This document shows, one piece after another, positions 17,314 to 26,352 of a stretch of DNA of 64,000 nucleotides (its first letter is position 1; each line of letters begins with the position of its first letter). This DNA is from Bradyrhizobium icense (GTDB lineage Bacteria; Pseudomonadota; Alphaproteobacteria; Rhizobiales; Xanthobacteraceae), in the NCBI RefSeq assembly GCF_001693385.1, contig NZ_CP016428.1:6014001-6078000 (forward strand). Reading direction: 5' to 3'. A program made the translations under genes and the position numbers. The notes beneath the pieces are model-generated. The model did no database searches and was not told the origin of the DNA. It saw only the letters and a list, made by a program, of their open reading frames with translations.

Positions 17314-18330
17314 TCAGCCGGCGATGCGGCGCGGTCCCTTGCGCGCAGCAGACGCCGCGGGCTTGGCGGGCTGCTCGAGGCAGCGGATCGCGATTTCGAG
17401 GCTGGCGACGCCCTCGTCGCCGGAAACTGCCGGCATATTGCCGGTGCGGACGGCGTCGAGGAATGCGATTAACTCGGCGCGCAGCGGTTCGTCATGGCCG
17501 ACCGGCAGATGCCGCATCGAGTAGCTGCCGTCGGGCTTGAAGCCGAAGCACTCGGTCACCTGCCGTGTCAACAGATCGCCCATTACATATTTGCCGCGGG
17601 TTGCGACCGTGACGCTGCGCGCCTTGAACGGCGTCAGCCAGTTGGTGTTGATATGGGCAAGCACGCCGGAGGCGGTGCGGAATTGCAAGAGCGCGATGTC
17701 CTCGCGCTCGGCAACCGCGCTGGAAAGCTGCGGCTGCACCTCGACGATATCGGACTCGGTAAACCAGCGGATCAGGTCGATGTCGTGCACGGCGAGATCG
17801 ATCACGACGCCGACATTGGACATCCGCGGCGGGAACGGCCCGACGCGGGTGATGCCGATCGAAAGAATGTCCTCGCCCGAGATCGCCTGCTTGATGGCGG
17901 CGACCGCCGGGTTGAAGCGCTCGACATGGCCGACCATCAGTGTCACGCCGGCGCTGCGTGCGGCGTTGACGATGTCCTGCCCCTCCTCGACCGTGGTCGC
18001 GACCGGCTTCTCGACCAGGATGTGGATGTTACGCGTGATGCAGGCCAACGCAATCTCGTGATGGAGATGAGTCGGCGCCGCGATCGTCACGGCATCGACG
18101 CCCTCGTCGAACATCTCGTCGAGCTCAGCGAAGGCGCGGCCGCCGGCGAGCGCGGTGGCGCGCGCACGGTGTTCGGGCAACGGATCGACGATGCCGACCA
18201 GCGTCACGCCGGGCAGACCGGCCAGCACGCGGGCATGGTTGCTGCCCATCACACCCGCGCCGACCACGCCGACGCGCAAGCCGCGTTTTGCGTCGGCCTT
18301 CGCGTCGAATGCGGACCCTTTGGAACTCAT
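17314..18330 (-). CDS. Gfo/Idh/MocA family oxidoreductase, candidate UDP-sugar 3-dehydrogenase
   Basis: 338 residues. N-terminal Rossmann motif VGVVGAGVMGSNHARVLAG (about residues 15-33), the family motif EKPVATT (about 113-119), and GHVERFNPAV, then the active-site helix VVIDLAVHDIDLIRW. The GHVERFNPA motif is common in UDP-GlcNAc and UDP-GlcNAcA 3-dehydrogenases of the GnnA/WlbA group. It precedes the aminotransferase gene by 32 bp in one operon. Substrate assignment to UDP-GlcNAc (GnnA) is by family and context only. The Arg/Lys/Ala-rich C-terminus is probably unstructured. Confidence 0.82.
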   Translation of the reverse strand: MSSKGSAFDAKADAKRGLRVGVVGAGVMGSNHARVLAGLPGVTLVGIVDPLPEHRARATALAGGRAFAELDEMFDEGVDAVTIAAPTHLHHEIALACITRNIHILVEKPVATTVEEGQDIVNAARSAGVTLMVGHVERFNPAVAAIKQAISGEDILSIGITRVGPFPPRMSNVGVVIDLAVHDIDLIRWFTESDIVEVQPQLSSAVAEREDIALLQFRTASGVLAHINTNWLTPFKARSVTVATRGKYVMGDLLTRQVTECFGFKPDGSYSMRHLPVGHDEPLRAELIAFLDAVRTGNMPAVSGDEGVASLEIAIRCLEQPAKPAASAARKGPRRIAG

Positions 18331-18491
18331 GATTTGTCGACCCCAAGCAGATTCTAGGCAGAATTGCGCCGGTAGTATCCCCGGCGGTTCTCTAGCACGC
18401 CATCACAGATGTGGCGAACCCGATCGACGGTTTTCGGACACGTTTTGATTCAAAGAATTACAACCGCGGGCCCGGTAAAATTACGGTCGGC

Positions 18492-19904
18492 TCAACTGCG
18501 CTGGTAGTCGTCCTCGATGCGGATGATGTCGTCCTCGCCGAAATAGCTGCCGGTCTGAACCTCGATCAGCTCGAGCTGAATCTTGCCCGGATTTTCCAAC
18601 CGGTGCACCGCGCCGATCGGGATGTAGATCGATTCGTTCTCGTGCACGGTCTTGACCAGTTCGTTGACCGTTACCTGCGCCGTTCCGCGCACCACGATCC
18701 AGTGCTCGGCGCGGTGGTGATGCTTCTGCAGCGACAACCGCCCGCCCGGCTTGACGATGATGCGCTTGACCTGATGCCGGTCGCCATTGTCGACCGACTG
18801 ATAGGATCCCCACGGACGATGCACCCTGATGTGGTCTTCCGTCACCTGCGGCGCCACCGTCTTCAGTTTCGCGACCAGCCGCTTCAGCCCGTTGGCGTTC
18901 TTCTGCCTGCTGACCAGCACCGCGTCCTGGGTCGCGACCACCACGAGGTCGTCGACGCCTTCGAGCGCGACCAGCGCGCGATCGGTCGATACGTTGCAAT
19001 TGCGCGAATCCTCGAACACGGCTGCGCCGCGCGCCGCGTTGCCCTCGCCGTCCTTGCCGGACAATTCCCACACCGCATGCCAGGAGCCGACATCGGACCA
19101 GCCACACGCCACCGGCACGACCGCGGCACGCGAGGTCTTCTCCATCACCGCATAGTCAATCGAGATCGATTTCGCCGATCCGAACGCAGCCTCGTCGAGC
19201 TTAACGAAACCGAGATCGGCGCCTGCCTTGGCCACCGCAACGGTGACGGCCTGGACGCTGTCCGCATCAACCTTGCGATATTCATCCGACAGCACGGCGG
19301 CGCGGAACATGAAGTTGCCGCTGTTCCAGAGATAGCCCGACTTGACGTAATCAGCCGCGGTTGCCGGATCGGGCTTCTCGACAAACTTCGCGACCGCGCG
19401 AACCTTGCCGGAAATGCCGTCGCCGGGATTGATGTAGCCATATTCGGTGGCCGCGCGTTCGGGCTGCACGCCAAATGTCACGATGTGCCCGGCTTCTGCC
19501 GCAGCAAGCCCCTCGCGGCAGGCGGCGAGGAAAGCGGGCGTGTCGCGCACCACGTGGTCGGCGGCGAGCGCCAGCACGATGGCATCCTTATCGCGCGCTT
19601 GCGCAAAGGCGGCGCCGGCCGCAATCGCAGGACCGGAATCGCGCCGCATCGGTTCGAGCAGCACGTCGGCTTCCAGTCCGATCTCCGCCAGTTGCTCGAG
19701 CACCATAAAGCGATAGGCGTTGTTGGTGATGATGACGGGTCGTTCGAACAGACCAGCATCGGAAACGCGCAACAGCGTGTCCTGGAACGTCGAACGCGCG
19801 CCGAACAGGGACAGGAACTGCTTGGGATGAACCTCGCGCGAGGCCGGCCACAGCCGCGTTCCCGCGCCGCCGCACATGATCAGGGGAATAATTCGTCGGT
19901 TCAT
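18492..19904 (-). CDS. manC: Mannose-1-phosphate guanylyltransferase / mannose-6-phosphate isomerase
   Basis: 470 residues from the ATG at 19904. N-terminal nucleotidyltransferase domain with IPLIMCGGAGTRLWPASRE and HPKQFLSLFG; the C-terminal cupin isomerase domain includes RPWGSYQSVDNGDRHQVKR, LSLQKHHHRAEHW and IPIGAVHRLENPGK. The bifunctional enzyme makes GDP-mannose from fructose-6-phosphate-derived mannose phosphates for LPS and exopolysaccharide. It lies 7 bp downstream of the UDP-glucuronate epimerase gene on the same strand, so the two form an operon. The upstream in-frame extension would overlap that gene and is not used. Confidence 0.93.
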   Translation of the reverse strand: MNRRIIPLIMCGGAGTRLWPASREVHPKQFLSLFGARSTFQDTLLRVSDAGLFERPVIITNNAYRFMVLEQLAEIGLEADVLLEPMRRDSGPAIAAGAAFAQARDKDAIVLALAADHVVRDTPAFLAACREGLAAAEAGHIVTFGVQPERAATEYGYINPGDGISGKVRAVAKFVEKPDPATAADYVKSGYLWNSGNFMFRAAVLSDEYRKVDADSVQAVTVAVAKAGADLGFVKLDEAAFGSAKSISIDYAVMEKTSRAAVVPVACGWSDVGSWHAVWELSGKDGEGNAARGAAVFEDSRNCNVSTDRALVALEGVDDLVVVATQDAVLVSRQKNANGLKRLVAKLKTVAPQVTEDHIRVHRPWGSYQSVDNGDRHQVKRIIVKPGGRLSLQKHHHRAEHWIVVRGTAQVTVNELVKTVHENESIYIPIGAVHRLENPGKIQLELIEVQTGSYFGEDDIIRIEDDYQRS

Positions 19905-19911
19905 CGGCGCC

Positions 19912-20901
19912 TCAAATCCTGTAGTAGTCGCGATACCAGGCGACAAAATCGGCAAGCCCGTCCTCGATCGAGGTTTGCGGCTTGAAGCCGGTGTCGCGCA
20001 TCAGCTCCGCAACATCGGCAAAGGTCTCGGTCACGTCTCCGGGCTGCATCGGCAGCATCTCCTTGACCGCCGCGCGGCCCAGCGCCTGTTCAAGAACTGC
20101 TACCACATGGGTCAGCTCTTCCGGATGATTGTTGCCGACATTGTAAACTTTTGCTGGTGCTCCGGCGGCCCCACCGGCGTCGCCGGGCGCCTGGTCGACC
20201 AGCCGCAACACGGCGCGCGTCGCATCGTCGATATGGGTAAAGTCGCGCCGCATCCTGCCATGGTTAAAGAGCCGGATCGGCGCGCCTTCCACGATTGCTT
20301 TGGTAAAGAGGAAAACCGCCATATCGGGCCGTCCCCACGGCCCATAGATGGTAAAGAACCGCAAGCCGGTCACTGGAAGACGATAGAGATGGCTGTAGGA
20401 ATGCGCGATCAGCTCATTGGCCTTCTTGGTGGCGGCATACAGGCTGATCGGATGGTCGGTCTTGTCGTCCACGGAAAACGGTAGTTTCGTATTGGCGCCA
20501 TACACCGACGAGGACGAAGCATAAACCAGATGGCCGCAGCCATGATGCCGACAACCTTCCAACACATTGACGAAGCCTGCGAGATTGGCATCGACATAGG
20601 CATGCGGATGATCGATCGAATAACGCACGCCGGCTTGCGCCGCCAGATGCACCACCCGCGCAAAGCGGTGTTTGGCGAACAGGCGTTCGATTGAACCGCG
20701 ATCGGCGAGATCGATCTGCTCGAACGCAAAACCCTGCTTCGCGCGCAGGATGTCCAGCCGTGCCCGTTTCAGCGCCGGGTCGTAATAATCGTTGAGATTG
20801 TCGAGACCGATCACGGCGCGGCCTTCGGCCAGCAGCCGGCGCGCGACGTGGAAGCCGATGAAACCCGCCGCTCCGGTGACCAATATGGGTTGATCCGGCA
20901 T
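19912..20901 (-). CDS. NAD-dependent epimerase, UDP-glucuronate 4-epimerase type
   Basis: 329 residues, extended short-chain dehydrogenase. GAAGFIGFHVARRLL binds NAD; GLDNLNDYYDPALKRARL is the hallmark of UDP-GlcA 4-epimerases (LspL/CapI); then the catalytic SSSSVYG and YAATKKANE (Tyr-x3-Lys), and RFFTIYGPWGRPDMA, also typical. It supplies UDP-galacturonate for LPS core and other polysaccharides. Rhizobial LspL is the nearest functional model, so lspL is a plausible but unproven name. It is the first gene of a two-gene operon with manC. Confidence 0.88.
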   Translation of the reverse strand: MPDQPILVTGAAGFIGFHVARRLLAEGRAVIGLDNLNDYYDPALKRARLDILRAKQGFAFEQIDLADRGSIERLFAKHRFARVVHLAAQAGVRYSIDHPHAYVDANLAGFVNVLEGCRHHGCGHLVYASSSSVYGANTKLPFSVDDKTDHPISLYAATKKANELIAHSYSHLYRLPVTGLRFFTIYGPWGRPDMAVFLFTKAIVEGAPIRLFNHGRMRRDFTHIDDATRAVLRLVDQAPGDAGGAAGAPAKVYNVGNNHPEELTHVVAVLEQALGRAAVKEMLPMQPGDVTETFADVAELMRDTGFKPQTSIEDGLADFVAWYRDYYRI

Positions 20902-21083
20902 CGTATCCTTGGAAGGCGCCGCTCAATGGCTGAGATTTCTGTCGCTAGGGCCTCTTTACCTGCGTTGCCGAGGCCACCGCAACATCTACCAGTCCCGCTA
21001 TTGCCAGATCGACCTGAAAACCATACCAAGGCGCCGAATTGCACCGCTTTTTGCACCCTCTTCTCAAACCCGGCACGGGCGAG

Positions 21084-22043
21084 ATGCGCCGAATCCTGCT
21101 TTCGACATTGAAGATACTGGTCTCGGCGGCACTCTTGTATTTCGCGTTGCGCAAGGTCGACCTCGCCGACCTCGCAGCCCGCATCGACGTTTCCAGCCTG
21201 GGCTGGATCGGCGCGGCGATCGCGGTGACGTTCCTGCAGATATTCATCGGCGTCCTGCGATGGCGCGAAATCGGGGCGGAATGCGGCGCGCCGCTGCCGA
21301 CCCGGCAGGCGATGCGCTTCAACGTGATTGGAACCTTCTTCAATCAGACGCTGCCCTCCTCCATCGGCGGTGACGCGGTACGGCTGTGGCTGGTGGCCCG
21401 CAACGGCGCTGGCTGGAGGGCCGCGACCTATTCCATCTTCGTCGACCGCGCCATCGGCCTGATTGCGCTCGCGGTCCTCATCGTCGCGAGCCTGCCCTGG
21501 AGCTACCGCCTGATCACTGATCCCCATGGCAGGTCCGCGCTGTTGTTCGTCGATTTCGCAGCGCTTGCCGGCGGACTCGGATTTCTCCTGCTTGGTAGGC
21601 TGCAATGGCCATGGCTGAAGCATTGGTGGGGCACCCATCACATCCATGCCTGTTCGGTGATCGCCAATCGCGTGCTGTTCGGCCGCACCCATGGTCCGAA
21701 AGTCGTGGTGCTGTCGTTGCTGGTGCACGTGCTCGCCGTCGTCATCGCCTGGTGCGTGGTGCAGTCGATCGCGGCCCCCGTTATGTTCGGCCAGATCTTC
21801 CAGCTCGTTCCGCCCGTCATGCTGATCACCATGCTGCCGATCTCGATTGCCGGCTGGGGCGTCCGCGAGGCCACCATGGGGCTGGCGTTCGGCTATGCCG
21901 GCCTGATGGCCAACGAGGGCGTCAACATCTCCCTGCTCTATGGCGCGGTATCCTTCATCGTCGGCGCGATCGGCGGGCTGGTCTGGGTATTGAGCGCCGA
22001 GAAGGCCGCGCAGGGCACGGTGCCGATCGAGGTTCCGAAGTAA
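21084..22043 (+). CDS. Lysylphosphatidylglycerol synthase transmembrane region family protein (UPF0104)
   Basis: 319 residues from the ATG at 21084, which follows gggcgag. Polytopic membrane protein with the UPF0104/AglD2/YbhN pattern: LLYFALRKVDLADLAARI near the N-terminus, then GVLRWREI, FNQTLPSSIGGDAVRLWLV (the conserved P-SxxGGxxxR region) and SIFVDRAIGLIAL, and helices to VSFIVGAIGGLVWV. It is the flippase-like membrane part of MprF without the synthase domain. The function of stand-alone members is unsettled; a role in lipid or lipid-linked sugar movement is inferred from its position 29 bp before a WecA-like gene. A TTG at 21039 would add 15 residues. Confidence 0.85.
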   Translation: MRRILLSTLKILVSAALLYFALRKVDLADLAARIDVSSLGWIGAAIAVTFLQIFIGVLRWREIGAECGAPLPTRQAMRFNVIGTFFNQTLPSSIGGDAVRLWLVARNGAGWRAATYSIFVDRAIGLIALAVLIVASLPWSYRLITDPHGRSALLFVDFAALAGGLGFLLLGRLQWPWLKHWWGTHHIHACSVIANRVLFGRTHGPKVVVLSLLVHVLAVVIAWCVVQSIAAPVMFGQIFQLVPPVMLITMLPISIAGWGVREATMGLAFGYAGLMANEGVNISLLYGAVSFIVGAIGGLVWVLSAEKAAQGTVPIEVPK

Positions 22044-22072
22044 TCTTCGAGTAGCGTTCGGCACGGACAGAA

Positions 22073-23095
22073 ATGGCCAATTCACAAGTATTGCTGTCGT
22101 TTGCCGCCGCGGCGTTGGCTGTGCTGATGTCGGCCGTGCTGACCTGGGCGGTCCGGCCGCTACTCGTGCGAATAGCGTTGGCAAAGCCGAATGCGCGCTC
22201 TTCCCATCGGATTCCGACGCCGCAAGGTGGAGGCATCGCGGTGATCGCGGCCACGCTGATCGCGGCCGTCACGGTCATCGCGTTTGCCGGCGCGGCGGAG
22301 ATGAAAATCCCCATGGCCGTGTTCGGCGCGACGCTGTTCATCGCGGCGGTCGGCTTTGCCGATGACGTCAATTCGCTTCCCGTGGTGCCGCGGCTATTGC
22401 TGCAGGGACTAGCCGTCGCGGCGGTGATCTTGGTCGCCCCCGAAAGCTTACGGATCGTTACCGCCTGCCCACTCTGGCTCGAGCGCGGCCTCCTGATCAT
22501 CGCAGGCCTGTGGTTCGTGAACCTCGTCAACTTCATGGACGGGCTGGACCTGATGACGGTCGCCGAGATCGTGCCCATAACCGGCGCACTCGTTCTGCTC
22601 GGTTGGCTCGGCGGACTTCCGGCATCGACGACGGTCGCCGCCGCAGCGTTGTTCGGCGCGATGCTAGGCTTCGCGCCCTTCAACCGGCCGGTGGCAAAGA
22701 TCTTTCTCGGGGACGTCGGCAGTCTGCCGATCGGCCTGTTGGCCGGCTGGTGCCTGCTGCAGCTCGCCTGGCATCAGCAAGTGGCAGCGGCGCTGCTGTT
22801 GCCGCTCTATTATCTGGCCGACGCCACCGTCACGCTGCTGCGGCGCGTCGCGCGGCGCGAGCCGTTCTGGGCGGCGCATCGCACTCACTTCTATCAGCGC
22901 GCCACCGACAACGGCTTTTCGGTTCGCCGCGTCGTGAGCGAAGTACTCGCGCTCAACCTCGTGCTGGCTGCACTGGCAATCGGCTCGGCCATGACCTCGT
23001 CGGCCGCAATCGCGAGCCTGCTTCTCGTTGCCGGAGGCATCGCGACGGCGCTGTTGATGTACCGGTTCTCGCGCGGTCAGCCGCCAGCCGGCTAA
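22073..23095 (+). CDS. Undecaprenyl-phosphate sugar-1-phosphate transferase (WecA/MraY family)
   Basis: 340 residues, about ten transmembrane helices. Family motifs are present: SHRIPTPQGGG in the first loop, FADDVNSL (Mg-binding DD), NFMDGLDLM, FLGDVGSLPIG, and the cytoplasmic HRTHFYQR histidine motif. It should transfer a HexNAc-1-phosphate from its UDP carrier to undecaprenyl phosphate, starting O-antigen or another polymer. The sugar is not certain. It forms an operon with the preceding flippase-like gene. Its 3' end overlaps the convergent glycosyltransferase gene by 4 bp. Confidence 0.88.
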   Translation: MANSQVLLSFAAAALAVLMSAVLTWAVRPLLVRIALAKPNARSSHRIPTPQGGGIAVIAATLIAAVTVIAFAGAAEMKIPMAVFGATLFIAAVGFADDVNSLPVVPRLLLQGLAVAAVILVAPESLRIVTACPLWLERGLLIIAGLWFVNLVNFMDGLDLMTVAEIVPITGALVLLGWLGGLPASTTVAAAALFGAMLGFAPFNRPVAKIFLGDVGSLPIGLLAGWCLLQLAWHQQVAAALLLPLYYLADATVTLLRRVARREPFWAAHRTHFYQRATDNGFSVRRVVSEVLALNLVLAALAIGSAMTSSAAIASLLLVAGGIATALLMYRFSRGQPPAG

Positions 23096-24297
23096 TTCGG
23101 CTTGTTTTGCGAAAGCTCGCGGATGAGGCCGCAATAGTCGGCCATGGCGACTTCAAAATCAAAACGCCTGGAGACTTCAGCCGCGCGTTCGGCGCGCTGT
23201 GGGTCGTCGGCCCGGGCGGCGCGACTGACCGCTTTCGCCAGTTCGTCGGCGTTGCCGGGCTCGACCACCCAGCCGACATCGTGCTCGATGACCGTCAGTG
23301 CCGCCTCGGCATCCGCTTCGGAAACCAGGATCACCGGACGGCCGATCGCCAGCAGATTGTAGAACCGGCTGGGCACCGACACGCCGGCGACGTTCCTGCG
23401 GTAGGGAATGATCCAGACATCTGCCGCCGAAAGAAACGCCTCTAGCTGCTCGTCCTCGACGCGATCGACCAGGGTAACGTTCGGAAGCTCTGCCTCGGCT
23501 TGCATGGCCTTTAGCTGGTCAAAGCCGATCCCCCAGCCCGACAGCAGGAAATGAATATCCTTGTCGTCGCGCAGCAGGCGCGCCGCTTCGAACACGATAA
23601 CGGGATCGTGGGTAAAGCCGAGATTGCCTGACAGTCCGACGACGAAGCGCGCGGAAAGCGAACGGCGGTACGGATTGTCCGGGTCGATCGCGCGAACGCC
23701 GCGTGCAAGCGTCGCCCAGTTCGGAATGAATCGGATCTTGTGGCTTGTCATTCCGCCATAGCGCAGCAGCAGCTTTTCCGTGTCGCGGCCGATGATGACG
23801 ACAGCGTCGAGCGCGCGAAACATCGGCACGTTCAAGGCGCGCATTGCTTTCGCCACGATCGACTGCGGCTTCAACAGGCCAGCCATGACGAGGACGTCGG
23901 GATAGAGATCGTGCATGATCAGCACCGACCTCGCGCCTTTCAATTTGGCCGCGGCGGCAAAAGCGTAAGGCAGCATGAACGGCGCCGGCACGGTCAGCGT
24001 GACGTCGCCGCGCCGCAACCTCGCCAGCAACACGAAAAACATCCGGACCGTGAACAGCAATTCGGCCACGGCGCGCTTTCCCAGCGCGCCCTTGCCTGGC
24101 ATCCAGTTCTTGACCTCGACGACCTCAGTCCTGCCCGCTTGCGCCGATATCGCGGAGCCCGCCGTCCCCGACAGAACCAGCACCTCGGCCTCCTGCATCA
24201 CGCGATCGGAAATCGCGGCCATGATCGCCGCCGTCGTGCTCGGATCGGGCGGATAATGCTGGCTGACGATGACGACCTTTCCGGACTTCTGCATCAT
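23092..24297 (-). CDS. Glycosyltransferase family 4 (WbuB-like)
   Basis: 401 residues from the ATG at 24297. GT-B fold: KVVIVSQHYPPDPSTTAAIMAAI at the N-terminus, GLSGNLGFTHDP opening the donor half, LLSGWGIGFDQL, then IIPYRRNVAGVSVPSRFYNLLAIGRPVILV in the position of the E-x7-E loop, as in the WbuB L-fucosamine transferases. It lies 53 bp downstream of the CapD-like dehydratase gene on the same strand, which supports a role in building the O-antigen repeat or initiating disaccharide. The precise sugar is unknown. Confidence 0.82.
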   Translation of the reverse strand: MMQKSGKVVIVSQHYPPDPSTTAAIMAAISDRVMQEAEVLVLSGTAGSAISAQAGRTEVVEVKNWMPGKGALGKRAVAELLFTVRMFFVLLARLRRGDVTLTVPAPFMLPYAFAAAAKLKGARSVLIMHDLYPDVLVMAGLLKPQSIVAKAMRALNVPMFRALDAVVIIGRDTEKLLLRYGGMTSHKIRFIPNWATLARGVRAIDPDNPYRRSLSARFVVGLSGNLGFTHDPVIVFEAARLLRDDKDIHFLLSGWGIGFDQLKAMQAEAELPNVTLVDRVEDEQLEAFLSAADVWIIPYRRNVAGVSVPSRFYNLLAIGRPVILVSEADAEAALTVIEHDVGWVVEPGNADELAKAVSRAARADDPQRAERAAEVSRRFDFEVAMADYCGLIRELSQNKPN

Positions 24298-24350
24298 GGG
24301 TTCCGAAGGGCACGAATGGCCACGGGGACGGACCGGGCGAGGCCGCAAGA

Positions 24351-26267
24351 TCAGGCGGCGTTCGATCCGAATTCGGGCACGGCATCCTTGAGCACCGCGC
24401 GGATGGCGGAGCGGTCATCCCGCGCGATCGCCTCCTCGAGCGCCGCGAGCCATTTGCGCAATATCTGCATCGGCGGCTCGTTCGGCTTCGCCGCCATGAT
24501 GCCGGCGACCCCGATCTCCACCGTCGGCTCCTGGCTGGCGAACAGGATCTCGTTCAACCGCTCGCCCGGCCGCATGCCGGTGAACACCACCTCGATATCG
24601 ACACCCGGTTCGAGTCCGGACAGGCGGATCATCCGCTCGGCCATCTCTACGATCTTGACCGGCTGTCCCATGTTGAGGACGTAGACCGAGACATCCGGCC
24701 GCGCCGGCGTCAGTGCGTGCGTGGCTGCGGTCAGCACGAGATCGCAGGCTTCGCGGATCGTCATGAAGTACCGGACCATGTCCGGATGCGTCACCGTGAC
24801 AGGACCGCCGGCCTCGATCTGCGCCTTGAATTTCGGCACCACCGATCCGTTCGAGGCCAGTACGTTGCCGAACCGCACCGAGATCAGCCTCATATGCGGC
24901 TTGCCCTCCGATTGCGTCATCAGGTCGTGGTCGAGCGCCTGACAATACATTTCGGCGAAGCGCTTGGTCAGGCCCAGCATCGAGACCGGCTCGATCGCCT
25001 TGTCGGTCGAGATCATCACCATGGCTTCGGCGCCCGCCGCCTGCGCGGCGTCGGCGACATTGACCGATCCGAAGATGTTGGTCTTGACGCCCTCGCTCCA
25101 GTCGCGCTCGAGGATCGGCACGTGCTTCAGCGCCGCGGCATGGAACACGATATCGGGCCTGAACTCTCGCATAAGGCTTATGATCCGCTCACGATCGCGG
25201 ATGTCGGCGATCCGGCCTTCGATGACGGCATTGGCTGCGCGCGCCGTCAGCGCTTCCGTAACCGCGTAAAGCGCCGGTTCCGAGTGCTCGATCACCAACA
25301 GCCGCGCAGCGCCAAAGGTCGCAACGCGGTCGCATATCTCCGAACCGATCGAGCCGCCGCCGCCGGTGACGATCACCGCCTTGCCCTTCACCAGCGCTTC
25401 AAGCCGCGCGTAGTCGATCTTCTCGCTTGGCCGCAGCAAGAGGTCTTCGACGGCGACATTGGTCAGCCTGGGCACGTCGCCGCCTTCGAGCGACGGCAGG
25501 CGGCTGACGAACAGCCCGAGCCGCTTGGCCCGCATCAGAACCGCCTCGGGGTGCGCCTCCGGTTCGAACGCCGACGGCGTCATGACGACCCGCGAAATCG
25601 GCTTTCCCCGTCCGGCATAATCGCGGACCACGTCCTCGACGTCGTCGATCCCGCCCAGCACCGGCACGTTGCGGATCGACTGCCCGCGGTCCGCGGCGGA
25701 CGGCGACAGCACGCCGACCGGCCAAAGCTGCTTGACTGCGCCGCTCTCGATCGCGCGCAACAGCACCTCGGCGTCGGCGGCACGGCCGATCAACAGCGTC
25801 GCCGAGGCGCCTTCGGTCTGGGCATGTCGGCGAACGCGCGTGTAACGGAAATAGCGATAGCCGAAGCGGAGCGCGCTCAGCGCGAACACCTGAAGGAACC
25901 AGTAGAGCACGATGGTGATACGGCCGAACAGCACCGGCGCCTTGCCGTTCGATGCGGCGAAAATGAAGGCATAGTCCAGCACGACGAGCGCAACCGCCAG
26001 AACGGTCGCCACGCGCAGAATGTTCAGCGCATCGGGGAGCGAAATGAAACGCCATTTCGTCGTTGTCAGATTGAAGACGTAGCAGATAACGATGCTGAAA
26101 GCGACAAACAGCGGTAATATCTTCAGCAGCAGCGGCAGGCGGGCATAGAAGGCCTCGCCTCCCTCGAAGCGCAGGTAGAAGCTTGCCAGCAGCGCAAGCG
26201 CGGTCGCCAACGCATCATGCGCTGCGATCAGGTAGTTGCGACGGGTCAGTTGGGAAAGAGGCGTCAT
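24351..26267 (-). CDS. Membrane nucleoside-diphosphate sugar dehydratase (CapD/WbpM/FlaA1 family)
   Basis: 638 residues. Four N-terminal transmembrane helices (about residues 10-120), a CoA-binding-like Rossmann domain, then the catalytic SDR domain with VTGGGGSIGSE (about 300-310), HAAALKHVPI, and MISTDKAIEPVSMLGLTKR. The usual catalytic Tyr-x3-Lys is Met-x3-Lys (SMLGLTK), the S-M-K triad of large UDP-GlcNAc 4,6-dehydratases such as WbpM. It would make the 6-deoxy-4-keto precursor of N-acetylquinovosamine, fucosamine or a diaminosugar for the O-antigen. Next to the WecA-like transferase and the WbuB-like glycosyltransferase. Confidence 0.88.
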   Translation of the reverse strand: MTPLSQLTRRNYLIAAHDALATALALLASFYLRFEGGEAFYARLPLLLKILPLFVAFSIVICYVFNLTTTKWRFISLPDALNILRVATVLAVALVVLDYAFIFAASNGKAPVLFGRITIVLYWFLQVFALSALRFGYRYFRYTRVRRHAQTEGASATLLIGRAADAEVLLRAIESGAVKQLWPVGVLSPSAADRGQSIRNVPVLGGIDDVEDVVRDYAGRGKPISRVVMTPSAFEPEAHPEAVLMRAKRLGLFVSRLPSLEGGDVPRLTNVAVEDLLLRPSEKIDYARLEALVKGKAVIVTGGGGSIGSEICDRVATFGAARLLVIEHSEPALYAVTEALTARAANAVIEGRIADIRDRERIISLMREFRPDIVFHAAALKHVPILERDWSEGVKTNIFGSVNVADAAQAAGAEAMVMISTDKAIEPVSMLGLTKRFAEMYCQALDHDLMTQSEGKPHMRLISVRFGNVLASNGSVVPKFKAQIEAGGPVTVTHPDMVRYFMTIREACDLVLTAATHALTPARPDVSVYVLNMGQPVKIVEMAERMIRLSGLEPGVDIEVVFTGMRPGERLNEILFASQEPTVEIGVAGIMAAKPNEPPMQILRKWLAALEEAIARDDRSAIRAVLKDAVPEFGSNAA

Positions 26268-26352
26268 TCCATTGGCCGGCTACGGAAACGATCGGGATTC
26301 GCAGAGCGCCCCTCGCCCGCTGATAGCTCATCTCTGGCGTGCATGCCAGCGA

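Noticed and set aside
18411..19985. 524-codon open frame antisense to manC
   Set aside because: Low-complexity Arg/Asp/His product; manC on the other strand is certain.
20811..22184. 457-codon minus-strand frame opposite the UPF0104 gene
   Set aside because: Overlaps three well-supported genes and has shadow-type composition.
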